Origin: an uncultured Faecalibacterium sp.
GTDB taxonomy: Bacteria > Bacillota > Clostridia > Oscillospirales > Ruminococcaceae
Length of the DNA: 64,000 bases
Assembly: GCA_934525735.1 (NCBI GenBank)
Contig: CAKSZM010000001.1
Location: 57,622-121,621, forward strand
Direction of reading: 5' to 3'
This document shows, piece by piece, positions 34,764 to 46,446 of the stretch. Below the pieces are notes generated by a model. That model ran no database searches. It worked only from the letters and a program-made list of their open reading frames with translations, and was not told the origin of the DNA. Both the position numbers and the translations under genes were made by a program. Position 1 is the stretch's first letter; every line of letters starts with the position of its first letter.

Positions 34764-35668
34764 CAGACAGGCCTCACCTCCCGAATTTTTCCCGGACTGT
34801 ATCTGCCCTGCAGCAGAACAAGGTGTTTTATCATTCCGCGCTGCAAAAGATACTGCACCTGCGGACGCCGCCGGACATCCTCCAAACCGGATGCATGGAC
34901 GCTCGCGATGAAATCCACCCCTCCGAAAAAGCCCTGTTCCAGTGCGGCGGATTCTCCGGCGCCGCCCAGCTCGTCCAGCAGGATCGCCTGCGGCGAGAGC
35001 GTCCGCAGCGCCATCTGGATCGCTGCTCCTTTCGGCACGCCTGCCAGAACATCCACGTTCGGCGGAGCCGGGCCGAACGCTTCTGGGAACAGCTCGCCGC
35101 GCTCATCGATGACCGCTGTCGTGCGTCCTGACCGACCCAATTCTTCTGCGATTTTCCGGAGCAAAGTGGTCTTTCCGCTGCCCGGTTCCCCGGCAACGAG
35201 AAGCCCGGTAAATCCGCCTTTTTGCAGGACACCGCACAGTTCCGGCGGGACAGGAACCGGCACATTCCGTGCAATGCGGAAATTGATGGATGTGGCATTT
35301 TGCAGAACCAGTTGTCCGTCGCGGACGATGAACCGCCCTGCAATGCCCGCACGGCAGCCTCCCGGAGCAGTCACATATCCCTGTGCAAGTTCTGTCTGGT
35401 GAGTGTGCACGGAACCGCCGCACAACGCATACAGGATCTCTTCCATCTGCAGGGCAGTCAGCCGAAGCTCCCGAAGCCCGGCAGGACACGCCGGCAGCTG
35501 CTGCAGCAAAGACGGCACTCCGTTCATGGTCAGAAAGATTCCCTGTCCTGCCCGCAGGCGCAGTTCATGAATGCCGCATGCAAGCTCCGGCGGGAGCAGC
35601 TCCAGCGGATGCGCCAGCCATGCCGGCAATGTTCGGATCACCCGGTAATACTCGTCCAAAATCCCCAT
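34763..35668 (-). CDS. spoIIIAA: Stage III sporulation protein AA (secretion-type ATPase)
   Basis: This GspE/VirB11-like ATPase powers the spoIIIA channel. Walker A is GEPGSGKTT, followed by VIDERGELFP, the Walker B-like ILLDELGG and a late ASVHASG segment. As annotated it has 301 aa from the ATG at 35668. However, AGAAAGG directly abuts that ATG; a TTG three codons later (35659) is at a better distance (8 nt) and may be the true start. It is the first gene of the operon, behind a sigma-E-like promoter at 35693-35721. Confidence 0.93.
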   Translation of the reverse strand: MGILDEYYRVIRTLPAWLAHPLELLPPELACGIHELRLRAGQGIFLTMNGVPSLLQQLPACPAGLRELRLTALQMEEILYALCGGSVHTHQTELAQGYVTAPGGCRAGIAGRFIVRDGQLVLQNATSINFRIARNVPVPVPPELCGVLQKGGFTGLLVAGEPGSGKTTLLRKIAEELGRSGRTTAVIDERGELFPEAFGPAPPNVDVLAGVPKGAAIQMALRTLSPQAILLDELGGAGESAALEQGFFGGVDFIASVHASGLEDVRRRPQVQYLLQRGMIKHLVLLQGRYSPGKIREVRPV

Positions 35669-35692
35669 CCTTTCTGTTGCAGGTTCTGCTCC

Positions 35693-35721
35693 AGTATATG
35701 GCCGCCGACCGCCGGATAGAA
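35693..35721 (-). promoter_or_regulatory. Sigma-E-like promoter of the spoIIIA operon
   Basis: On the minus strand CATATACT matches 7 of 8 positions of the sigma-E -10 consensus. The element TTCTATC 14 bp upstream is a weak -35 (4 of 7). The position, about 25 bp before spoIIIAA, and the known sigma-E control of spoIIIA in Bacillus support the call. Confidence 0.45.
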
Positions 35722-35764
35722 CAACAGCACCTCTGTGATTTTGAAGCCACAGAGGTGCTGTTGT
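35721..35764 (-). terminator. Long perfect hairpin ending ligA
   Basis: Two perfect 17-bp arms (35721-35737 and 35748-35764) flank a 10-base loop. It lies 24 bp after the ligA stop and separates ligA from spoIIIAA. The U-tail is weak (GTTGTTCTAT), so termination may rest on the unusually long stem. Confidence 0.75.
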
Positions 35765-35787
35765 ACAAATCATGGATTCCGTTGAAA

Positions 35788-37857
<2,070 letters not shown>

Positions 37858-37859
37858 TT

Positions 37860-37889
37860 AGTATACCACACCGCGCGGCGCTCTGCAAA
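37860..37889 (-). promoter_or_regulatory. Promoter of ligA
   Basis: On the minus strand TTTGCA and TATACT are 18 bp apart, about 80 bp before the TTG start. Confidence 0.6.
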
Positions 37890-38280
37890 GGTCAGCATCT
37901 TTTTCGCATCGCTCGAAAATACAGATTGTATAGCAAGACAGGCTGCTCTTGTATGATATCGATCTCATGCTTGTTTTTTCAGTTGATTGTCAATCAACAC
38001 GAAGAAATACGCTTCGTTTATTTTCTTCAGTTTCGTTCGTTTTATCGTCATTTTTTTAGGATGCTTTTGATGTAAAATTTTTTTCTGTTTTCACGGAGGA
38101 AATTCCTTCCTTTCTTTTTGACCCGCAGAAGGCCGAAAGTTCTTGTCAAGCCTTTTTCGCTCAAAATTTTTAGCAGCATCTTTGGTCAAAACATCAATAG
38201 TCTTTTCCGGAAGAGCGTGATACAATAACAAGCGTTGTGCTGCTTTTGCACCGAAACGAAAATAAAAGGAGCTGCTGAAC
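37890..38280. other. AT-rich intergenic region with a short palindrome
   Basis: No gene is seen in this roughly 390-bp stretch between the ligA promoter and the small gene at 38281. It is notably richer in A/T than the rest of the window. It contains a 17-bp near-palindrome (8-bp arms 37982-37989 and 37991-37998), which could be an operator, and a TACAAT at 38221-38226 that could be the -10 for the small gene, without a clear -35. Confidence 0.4.
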
Positions 38281-38475
38281 GTGGATACGATCTACCTGCT
38301 TCCCGGCGAAGAACGCTGTGTCAATTTCAAAGATGCCGATGGTGTGCCAAGGATCCATTACACCTACTGCTCTTTACACGGCAGGCTTTTTAACTGCACC
38401 TGCCGCTCCAAGGACGAGGCACAGCGGCTGTGCGAAGACTGGCTCGTAACACAGGATCGCTGCTACATCAACTGA
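38281..38475 (+). CDS. Small Cys-rich protein of unknown function
   Basis: A 64-aa reading frame starting with GTG, with AAAGGAG 9 nt upstream. The product contains four Cys in a compact pattern (ERCVNF, YTYCSLHGRLFNCTCRS) plus one later (LCEDW), suggesting a metal-binding or disulfide-stabilised fold. I do not recognise the family. It is transcribed alone, in the opposite direction to its neighbours, and ends at a strong terminator. The good ribosome site and the terminator support that it is real. Confidence 0.7.
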   Translation: MDTIYLLPGEERCVNFKDADGVPRIHYTYCSLHGRLFNCTCRSKDEAQRLCEDWLVTQDRCYIN

Positions 38476-38495
38476 TTTCTCATTTTTGCAAAAGA

Positions 38496-38542
38496 AAAAC
38501 CCGGAAAACCATTTCTCACAAGAGAATTGTTTTCCGGGTTTT
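38496..38542. terminator. Bidirectional terminator between the small gene and rnr
   Basis: Perfect 14-bp arms (38496-38509 and 38529-38542) with A-rich and T-rich outer ends can end transcription from both converging units. Confidence 0.9.
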
Positions 38543-38586
38543 GTTGTCTTATGATGCAGGGGCTTCCCTGTTCTGAGCTCATCCGG

Positions 38587-40707
38587 TTATTTTGCGTTTG
38601 CCGGAGCGACCTCGAAATCGATCTTGCCCAGGTTGACATCGGCACGCACAATGGTGATCATCATGGCGTCGCCCAGGCTCCAGTTCTTGCCGGAGACCGG
38701 GTCGGACAGGCGGATGCCCTCGGTAAGCATGGTGCCGGAGGGGGTCAGGCTGGAAGCCGGAACAAAGCCCTCGACGCCGTTTTCCAGTTCAATGAACAGT
38801 CCGCGCTGGGTCACGCCGGAGATGCGCCCTTCATAGCACTCGCCCAGATGGCGGCGGGCATACTCGGCCTTGTAGCAGTCCTCAGCCTTGCGCTCGATCT
38901 GCATAGCGATGATTTCGCGCTCGCTGGCCTGTTTGCTGGCCTTCTCGGCAAAATCGCTGTAGCGCAGGATCATGGTGTCCCTGTCGGTACCCTTGAGCTG
39001 TGCCGTCATGATGCGGTGAATGGCCAGATCCGGGTAACGGCGGATGGGGCTGGTAAAGTGAGCATAGTCCTTCAGCACCAGACCGTAGTGGCCCTTGGGC
39101 TTTTCCTCATAGACCGCCTTGGACATGCAGCGCAGCATCCCGGTGTTGATGATCTGTTCATACGGGCCGCCGCGCACACCCTCCAGAATGGCGCTCAGCT
39201 CCTTGGGGGTGGGCACATCCTTGGCAAAATGGTCGTTGATGCCGCAGGCTTGCAGCAGAGTGTGCAGCCGCTCCAGCTTTTCGGCGTTAGGTTCCTCATG
39301 CACACGGTACACAAAGGGGATCTGCTTGACCCGGGCAAAGTGGGCGGCGCACTGGTTGGCCAGCAGCATGAACTCTTCGATCATGGCCTCGCTCTCGCCA
39401 GAGGTGCGCTTTTTCACATCGATGCAGTGGCCGTCCTCGTCCAGGATCAGCTTCACTTCCCCGCTCTCGATGTCCATGCAGCCGCGCTCCTTGCGCAGGC
39501 GGGCGCGGTGGCCGTACAGTTCCTTCATGGCAGGCAGCTGGCTGAGCACTTCATGGTACTTGCCCTTCAGCTCATCATCCGCGCTGCCGGCCAGCAGAGC
39601 ATTGATCTCGGAGTAGACGCCCTTGACCCGGCTGCGGATGACCGACTTGACAAAACGGTAGTCGATCAGGTTGCCGTCCTTGTCCAGACGCATCAGGCAG
39701 GAGAACGCCAGACGCAGCACGCCTTCGTTCAGGCTGCAGATGCCGTTGGACAGCTGCTTGGGCAGCATGGGCACGACCTGATCGGCATAATACACGCTGG
39801 TGGCACGGTTGAACGCTTCATTGTCCAGCTCGCTGCCGGGCTTGACGTAGTGAGAAACGTCCGCGATATGGACGCCCAGCTCAAAGCCGCCCTCCGGAGT
39901 CTTGGTCAGACTGATGGCATCGTCGATATCCTTGGTCTCAGCGCTGTCGATGGTAAAGATGGGCAAGGCGCGCAGATCCATACGGCCCTCGGTGTCCTTC
40001 TCGGTGACCTCGGCATCTTCCAGCTTCTTGGCTTCCTCGCGGACCTTGTCCGGGAAACGGCTGCGGATGTCCTGCGCATAGAGCAGAGCCTTGGCGCAGC
40101 GCTTTGCTTCGTCCGAGCTGCCGAACCGCATGGCAACACCCACACGGTGATCTTCCTGCCGGTTGCCGCGCTGCAGGATCTCAACGGCCACCTTGTCGCC
40201 GTCCTTTGCGCCGCCTTCGCAGTCACGCATGATCTGCATGGAGATCGCCGGGCAGTCATCCGGCACAAACTTCAGCCGGCCCTCGATGCGGCGCACCGTG
40301 CCCACCAGATCGTTCTTTTCTTCCAGAATGGCGAGGATCTCGCCCTCGTCGCTGCCCTCCACGCGGGGGTGCTCAAACTTTTCCACCAGGACCTGATCGC
40401 CGGGCATAGCGCCGCGGGTGAACCGGCCCGGGATAAAGATATCGCTGGTGCCGTCCTCCAGCATGACGAAGGCAAAATTCTTGCCCAGCTTGACCACCTT
40501 GCACAGCAGAGCCTTGTCTGCCCGGCCGGAACGAACCGTGAAGAACACGCCCTGACGCTGGCAGATCACTGCCTCATGCACCAGCTGATCCACAGCTTCC
40601 ATCACCTTGCGGTCCGCGCCGCGGTCGCCGCCGAACTTTGACTTCAGATCCTTGACCGTGCACGGCTGATTCTGGATCGCGTGCTCGATTTTATCACGAA
40701 TTGCCAT
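38587..40707 (-). CDS. rnr: Ribonuclease R
   Basis: 3'-5' exoribonuclease of the RNB family (706 aa). Cold-shock-type OB domains occupy the N-terminal third. The catalytic RNB domain has DSAETKDIDDAISL and GVHIADVSHYV with the metal-binding aspartates, and a C-terminal S1 domain follows (about 615-695). The ATG at 40707 has AAGGAG 10 nt upstream. It degrades structured RNA. SecG lies just upstream, the usual secG-rnr order; smpB/ssrA, which often follow, are not here. Confidence 0.96.
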   Translation of the reverse strand: MAIRDKIEHAIQNQPCTVKDLKSKFGGDRGADRKVMEAVDQLVHEAVICQRQGVFFTVRSGRADKALLCKVVKLGKNFAFVMLEDGTSDIFIPGRFTRGAMPGDQVLVEKFEHPRVEGSDEGEILAILEEKNDLVGTVRRIEGRLKFVPDDCPAISMQIMRDCEGGAKDGDKVAVEILQRGNRQEDHRVGVAMRFGSSDEAKRCAKALLYAQDIRSRFPDKVREEAKKLEDAEVTEKDTEGRMDLRALPIFTIDSAETKDIDDAISLTKTPEGGFELGVHIADVSHYVKPGSELDNEAFNRATSVYYADQVVPMLPKQLSNGICSLNEGVLRLAFSCLMRLDKDGNLIDYRFVKSVIRSRVKGVYSEINALLAGSADDELKGKYHEVLSQLPAMKELYGHRARLRKERGCMDIESGEVKLILDEDGHCIDVKKRTSGESEAMIEEFMLLANQCAAHFARVKQIPFVYRVHEEPNAEKLERLHTLLQACGINDHFAKDVPTPKELSAILEGVRGGPYEQIINTGMLRCMSKAVYEEKPKGHYGLVLKDYAHFTSPIRRYPDLAIHRIMTAQLKGTDRDTMILRYSDFAEKASKQASEREIIAMQIERKAEDCYKAEYARRHLGECYEGRISGVTQRGLFIELENGVEGFVPASSLTPSGTMLTEGIRLSDPVSGKNWSLGDAMMITIVRADVNLGKIDFEVAPANAK

Positions 40708-40839
40708 AGTTATTTTCTCCTTGCTCTTCCATGGCTGCAGCATCCGACGCGCTGCAGCCCTGCCATTTGCGGGCACATTTGCCCCACCCCGCCTGCGGTG
40801 CCTCTTTCACGCACGCACCGGCGCACTGTTACAACGCAG

Positions 40840-40872
40840 AAAAACAGCCCCGTCCTTCTGATACGGGGCTGT
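40840..40872 (-). terminator. Terminator after secG
   Basis: A perfect 10-bp stem (40844-40853 with 40863-40872) with a TTTTT tail on the minus strand lies 11 bp past the secG stop, so rnr, 130 bp further on, probably has its own promoter or relies on read-through. Confidence 0.9.
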
Positions 40873-40882
40873 GCGAACCTTG

Positions 40883-41134
40883 TTAACCTGCCAGACGGCC
40901 AGCAAACAGACATGCCAGAATGGCAACCACAAAGAAGATGATGCCTGCAATGCGGGTCACCTTGGCCAGCATCTGATCAGCCGGGGTCAGGCGTGCATTG
41001 TTTGCACCGCCCGCGCTGCCGTTGATGGCGCCGGAAAGGCCCTGACCGTGCGTATGCTGCATGAGAGTGAGGAAAACGATGACGAGCGAAGCGATCAGCA
41101 GGATCGCACCGCCAACAATTTCGATAACAGACAT
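40883..41134 (-). CDS. secG: Preprotein translocase subunit SecG
   Basis: An 83-aa protein with two transmembrane segments (about 4-24 and 59-80) and the SecG loop LMQHTHGQGLSGAINGSAGG. It assists SecYE. The ATG at 41134 has AAAGGAG 11 nt upstream. Confidence 0.95.
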   Translation of the reverse strand: MSVIEIVGGAILLIASLVIVFLTLMQHTHGQGLSGAINGSAGGANNARLTPADQMLAKVTRIAGIIFFVVAILACLFAGRLAG

Positions 41135-41235
41135 GGGATGAAACGCTCCTTTTATTTTTATCAATAAAAACTACGCAAAAATACAATCTTATAGTAGCAT
41201 AACAATTCCGAAAAAGCAAGCCGAAACCGCGCTTT

Positions 41236-42831
41236 TTATTCAAGAAACTGCAGAGCAGTGCATAATCGCGCAAAAATTTCTGCGCTGGAATACGCCGGAC
41301 GGGTCTGCCCGTCCTGTAAAACCACGATGGTAAAGCGCGGCTTCTCTGCCGGATAAAAACCCGCAAACCACAGGTTCATGCGCTCTGTTCCTTCCTGCGT
41401 GAACTGTCCGGTCTGCGCCGTTCCGGTTTTGCCGCCCGCACCGCCTGAAAGACCGGCCGCATCCTGACCGGTACCCGTTTCCACCACCTGCTCCAGCATT
41501 TTACGCAACAACTCGGCGGTTTCTTCGGTCATGACCCGTCTGCGCTGCGGGTGCGAAAGCACGTCCAGCGGGGTGCCGTCTGCTTCGTTCAGCGTACATT
41601 CCGCAAAGAACGGTGTGCGGTAAATGCCGCCGGATGCGACGGTGTTCATCATGGCAGCGACCTGCACCGGCGCTGCCAGCAGCTTTCCCTGCCCGAAGCT
41701 GAAGTTGGCCAGCTGCCCGCTCTGTGCCAGTTCGCCCGGCGCAGGCAGGTTTCCGGCATCCGCATACAGGCTGCCTGCCACCGGGACAGCCTGTCCGAAG
41801 CCGAACTGCTCCGCCGTCTGCAAAAGCTTTTCTGCGCCAAGTTTCTGTCCGAGACGGATAAAATAACCGTTGCAGCTTTTTTCCAGTGCTCCCGCGAGGT
41901 CCACCGTACCGTGCGCCGCACCGCCTGCACAGCGGAAAATTTGTCCGTCCACAACAACGGCACCGGTGCACTCGTATTCCGGCAGAACATTTTCTTCCAG
42001 TGCTGCCGCCGCCAGAACCGGCTTGAACGCTGAACCGACCGCATAGCTTTCCAGCGCTCGGTTCAGGAACGGGCTGTCTGCAGCATTCAGGCTTGCGGCA
42101 ATATTCTGCGGATCATATCCCGGCACGCTGACGCATGCACGGACCGCCGCAGTTGCGGTATCCAGAACCAGAATGCAGCCGCTGGTCATCATTTCTGCCG
42201 CCGCTGCTTCCCCCGCCCGCTGCACCGGGCGGGAGATCGTCAGCCGCACGCCGGCCGCTCCGCTGTCCTGCCGGGTAAGCTCCGCCGCCGTTCCGGTACG
42301 CAGCCTGCCCTGCGCGGTAACACTGCAGGCAATGGTGTCATGTGCGCCCGTGCCAGCCAAAAAGCCGTCCAACGCCTTTTCCAGCCCGGCGGCCCCATGG
42401 CCGTTGCTTCCCAGATAGCCGATCAAATGCTGGCACAGCGGCGTTTCCGGATACCGCCGGGCCGACGGATAGCAGGTGACCCCCTGCGCGGAAAGATCCC
42501 GGGACACCTCCAGCAAAAACGGTGCAGCGCGGTTGCGGTTCCGGTACAAAAGAGCCTGACCGGCGCTGTCGGTGCTGCCGTAAAGCCGGGCGTAGCTGTT
42601 TTCTCCCGGAAAGCAGAGCGCAAGATACCCCGGTTCCAGCCCGGTGAGCAGATTGCCGCTGCAATCGTAAAAGTTGCCTCTCCGTGCAGGAAGAGAAAGC
42701 TTCACCGTGCTCTGTGCATCCGCCCGGGCGGCGTAGGCACTGTTCTGCGCCAGAAGGTACAGCCGGCACAAAACAACGGCAAATCCGAACAGCAGAGCTG
42801 AATACAGTGCAAGAACCCGTCTGCCGGACAT
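41236..42831 (-). CDS. Class B penicillin-binding protein (FtsI/SpoVD-like transpeptidase)
   Basis: A 531-aa cell wall D,D-transpeptidase with an N-terminal membrane anchor (about 7-28), a dimerisation domain, and a transpeptidase domain with SAFK (SxxK), SCN (SxN) and KTGTAQTG (KTG) motifs. It is shorter than typical PBP2/FtsI and has no PASTA repeats. Without division (ftsW, mraY) or sporulation neighbours its specific role is open. AAAGGGGG precedes the ATG. Confidence 0.92.
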   Translation of the reverse strand: MSGRRVLALYSALLFGFAVVLCRLYLLAQNSAYAARADAQSTVKLSLPARRGNFYDCSGNLLTGLEPGYLALCFPGENSYARLYGSTDSAGQALLYRNRNRAAPFLLEVSRDLSAQGVTCYPSARRYPETPLCQHLIGYLGSNGHGAAGLEKALDGFLAGTGAHDTIACSVTAQGRLRTGTAAELTRQDSGAAGVRLTISRPVQRAGEAAAAEMMTSGCILVLDTATAAVRACVSVPGYDPQNIAASLNAADSPFLNRALESYAVGSAFKPVLAAAALEENVLPEYECTGAVVVDGQIFRCAGGAAHGTVDLAGALEKSCNGYFIRLGQKLGAEKLLQTAEQFGFGQAVPVAGSLYADAGNLPAPGELAQSGQLANFSFGQGKLLAAPVQVAAMMNTVASGGIYRTPFFAECTLNEADGTPLDVLSHPQRRRVMTEETAELLRKMLEQVVETGTGQDAAGLSGGAGGKTGTAQTGQFTQEGTERMNLWFAGFYPAEKPRFTIVVLQDGQTRPAYSSAEIFARLCTALQFLE

Positions 42832-42881
42832 ATTTTACGCCCCCTTTTATAAAAAGGATGGGCAGAGCGAAACGGCGTTAT

Positions 42882-42920
42882 ACAAAAATCGGCACCCGCT
42901 TTTTGTGGCGGGTGCCGATT
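42882..42920 (-). terminator. Terminator of groES-groEL
   Basis: A perfect 13-bp stem (42887-42899 with 42908-42920) with an 8-base loop and TTTTTG tail on the minus strand, 100 bp after the groEL stop. The stretch 42921-43020 before it shows no gene. Confidence 0.9.
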
Positions 42921-43020
42921 CAGTTTCTTTATCGTTTGCTTGATTTTTGGCGTAAGTCTAGTGTAAATTCGCTTTTCCACTCTCAAAAAATCAAGCTATC
43001 ATGCGGCTTTTTGGTATTGC

Positions 43021-44670
<1,650 letters not shown>

Positions 44671-44710
44671 TTATAAAGCTGTATTTTCAAAAAACAGAAG
44701 GATAAAGCAC

Positions 44711-44998
44711 TCAGTCCTCAACGACTGCCAGAATGTCGCCCTGACGGACGATGGTGCACTCTTCGCCGTCCACCTTGACTTCAGTACCGGAATACTTGCT
44801 GGTGAGGACCTTGTCGCCGACCTTAACAGTCATCTTGACTTCCTTGCCGTCCACAACGCCGCCGGGGCCGACAGCGATGACTTCAGCAACCTGAGGCTTT
44901 TCCTTGGCGCTGCCGGTCAGGATCAGACCGCCCTTGGTGGTCTCCTCAACCTCAACAGTCTTGATAACAACACGGTCTGCAAGAGGAATGATTTTCAT
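44711..44998 (-). CDS. groES: Co-chaperonin GroES
   Basis: 10-kDa lid of the GroEL chamber (95 aa), with IIPLADRVVIKTVEVEE, the mobile loop TKGGLILTGSAKEKP, and VGDKVLTSKYSGTEV. First gene of groESL, controlled by CIRCE upstream. Confidence 0.97.
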   Translation of the reverse strand: MKIIPLADRVVIKTVEVEETTKGGLILTGSAKEKPQVAEVIAVGPGGVVDGKEVKMTVKVGDKVLTSKYSGTEVKVDGEECTIVRQGDILAVVED

Positions 44999-45077
44999 AG
45001 TTCTTGCCCTCCTATAGTAAAATTATTTGAAACATTGTTGCCGCCGGAGGAGCCTCGTGTCAGCCGCTCCGGTTTGT

Positions 45078-45104
45078 TTAGCACTCTTTTTCCCTGAGTG
45101 CTAA
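45078..45104 (-). promoter_or_regulatory. CIRCE operator of groESL
   Basis: A perfect TTAGCACTC-N9-GAGTGCTAA inverted repeat lies about 80 bp before groES and just downstream of its promoter. It is the binding site of the HrcA repressor, which is not in this window. Confidence 0.97.
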
Positions 45105-45108
45105 GAGT

Positions 45109-45137
45109 ATTGTACTCATCTTGACTGGAAAAATCAA
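45109..45137 (-). promoter_or_regulatory. Sigma-A promoter of groESL
   Basis: TTGATT and TACAAT on the minus strand are 17 bp apart. CIRCE lies at the transcript start, so HrcA binding should block initiation. Confidence 0.85.
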
Positions 45138-45222
45138 GACTTTTTTTGCTTCTTTTTGTTAAGAATTTATGTCCAGAGAGAAAATTCTCGTATCGGCGTT
45201 TATATCCGAATCGATCTTACAA

Positions 45223-45263
45223 CAAAAAAGAGCTGTTCTCCCAGCTTATCTGAGAGAACAGCT
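45223..45263 (-). terminator. Terminator of pfkA
   Basis: An 11-bp stem (45230-45240 with 45253-45263) followed on the minus strand by TTTTTTG, 23 bp past the pfkA stop. Confidence 0.92.
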
Positions 45264-45285
45264 CCAAAGTTCTATTGCGGAAATA

Positions 45286-46260
45286 TCAGATCGAAATCGT
45301 GTTGCAAACATCGATCAGCACCGGATCCAAGGTCTTGGTCATTTCAAGAGCCTCATCCACCGGGTAATCCACCAGCTTCTCGCCCTTCATGCCGACGATG
45401 CGGTTATACTTGCCCTGCTCCAGCAGGCAGACAGCATGATAGCCCATTGCAGAAGCGTTCACGCGGTCACGCAGAGTGGGAGAGCCGCCGCGCTGGACAT
45501 GGCCCAGGATGGTCGCACGGGAATCGATGCCGGTACGGGCCTGGATCTCGTTGGCGATCTCCTGTGCGTGGCCGACGCCTTCAGCAACAATGATGATGAA
45601 GTGGCGCTTGCCGGTCTTCTGGGTCTCTGCGATCTTATCCAGAATATCGCGCTGCATGTCAAATTCCTTCTCGGGCAGAAGCACAGCCATTGCACCGGAA
45701 GCGATGGCAACGTTCAGAGCGATATAGCCGGCGTTGCGGCCCATGACCTCGACCACACTGCAGCGGTCGTGACTCTGGGTGGTATCGCGCAGCTTATCGA
45801 TCATTTCCAGAGCGGTGTTCATGGCAGTATCGTAACCGATGGTGTAATCCGTGCAGGAAATATCGTTGTCGATGGTGCCGGGCAGGCCGATCATAGGGAT
45901 GCCGCGGTGTGCCAGCTCACGGGCGCCGCGGTAAGAACCGTCGCCGCCGATGACGACCAGTGCGTCGATGCCAAGCTCGCGGCACTTTTCAGCGCCCTTG
46001 TCCTGGCCTTCTTTGGTCTTGAACTCAAGGCAGCGGGCCGTATACAGAATGGTGCCGCCGGCAGAGATGATGTTCGAGACACTGCGCAGGTTCATCTCAA
46101 AGCATTCGCCGTTCAGCAGGCCGTTGTAGCCGCGCTGAATACCGATCATGCGATAACCCTTGTGCAGGCCGGTGCGAACCACCGCGCGCACAGCAGCGTT
46201 CATGCCGGGAGCATCACCGCCGCTTGTCAGCACGCCAATCGTTTTGATCTGCTTTTCCAT
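45286..46260 (-). CDS. pfkA: 6-phosphofructokinase (ATP-dependent)
   Basis: Glycolytic kinase (324 aa) making fructose 1,6-bisphosphate. Typical motifs are GVLTSGGDAPGMNAAVR, IGGDGSYRGA, and GTIDND with the catalytic aspartate. The GGDGS form fits an ATP-dependent rather than PPi-dependent enzyme. The ATG at 46260 follows a GGAGG site. A TATAAT at 46374-46379 gives it its own promoter, so it may be transcribed apart from dnaE. Confidence 0.97.
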   Translation of the reverse strand: MEKQIKTIGVLTSGGDAPGMNAAVRAVVRTGLHKGYRMIGIQRGYNGLLNGECFEMNLRSVSNIISAGGTILYTARCLEFKTKEGQDKGAEKCRELGIDALVVIGGDGSYRGARELAHRGIPMIGLPGTIDNDISCTDYTIGYDTAMNTALEMIDKLRDTTQSHDRCSVVEVMGRNAGYIALNVAIASGAMAVLLPEKEFDMQRDILDKIAETQKTGKRHFIIIVAEGVGHAQEIANEIQARTGIDSRATILGHVQRGGSPTLRDRVNASAMGYHAVCLLEQGKYNRIVGMKGEKLVDYPVDEALEMTKTLDPVLIDVCNTISI

Positions 46261-46373
46261 ACGAGAGATTCCCTCCAATTTATTTCTTCATTTACCCATG
46301 AGCCGCCGCCCTCTACGCAGCTGCCCATTGCTTTGCTCAAAGATCCTTTTGATCCCTTAACTCGCCTTTGATA

Positions 46374-46379
46374 ATTATA
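46374..46379 (-). promoter_or_regulatory. -10 element of the pfkA promoter
   Basis: TATAAT on the minus strand with a TG one base upstream and a weak TTTTCA 17 bp further up. The leader would be about 105 nt; no known riboswitch is recognised in it. Confidence 0.6.
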
Positions 46380-46446
46380 TCACACTCGGTTCAATTTGAA
46401 AACAGCCAGTCCAGCAAGTTTTGTGTGAGATTCGTGCACAGAGATG

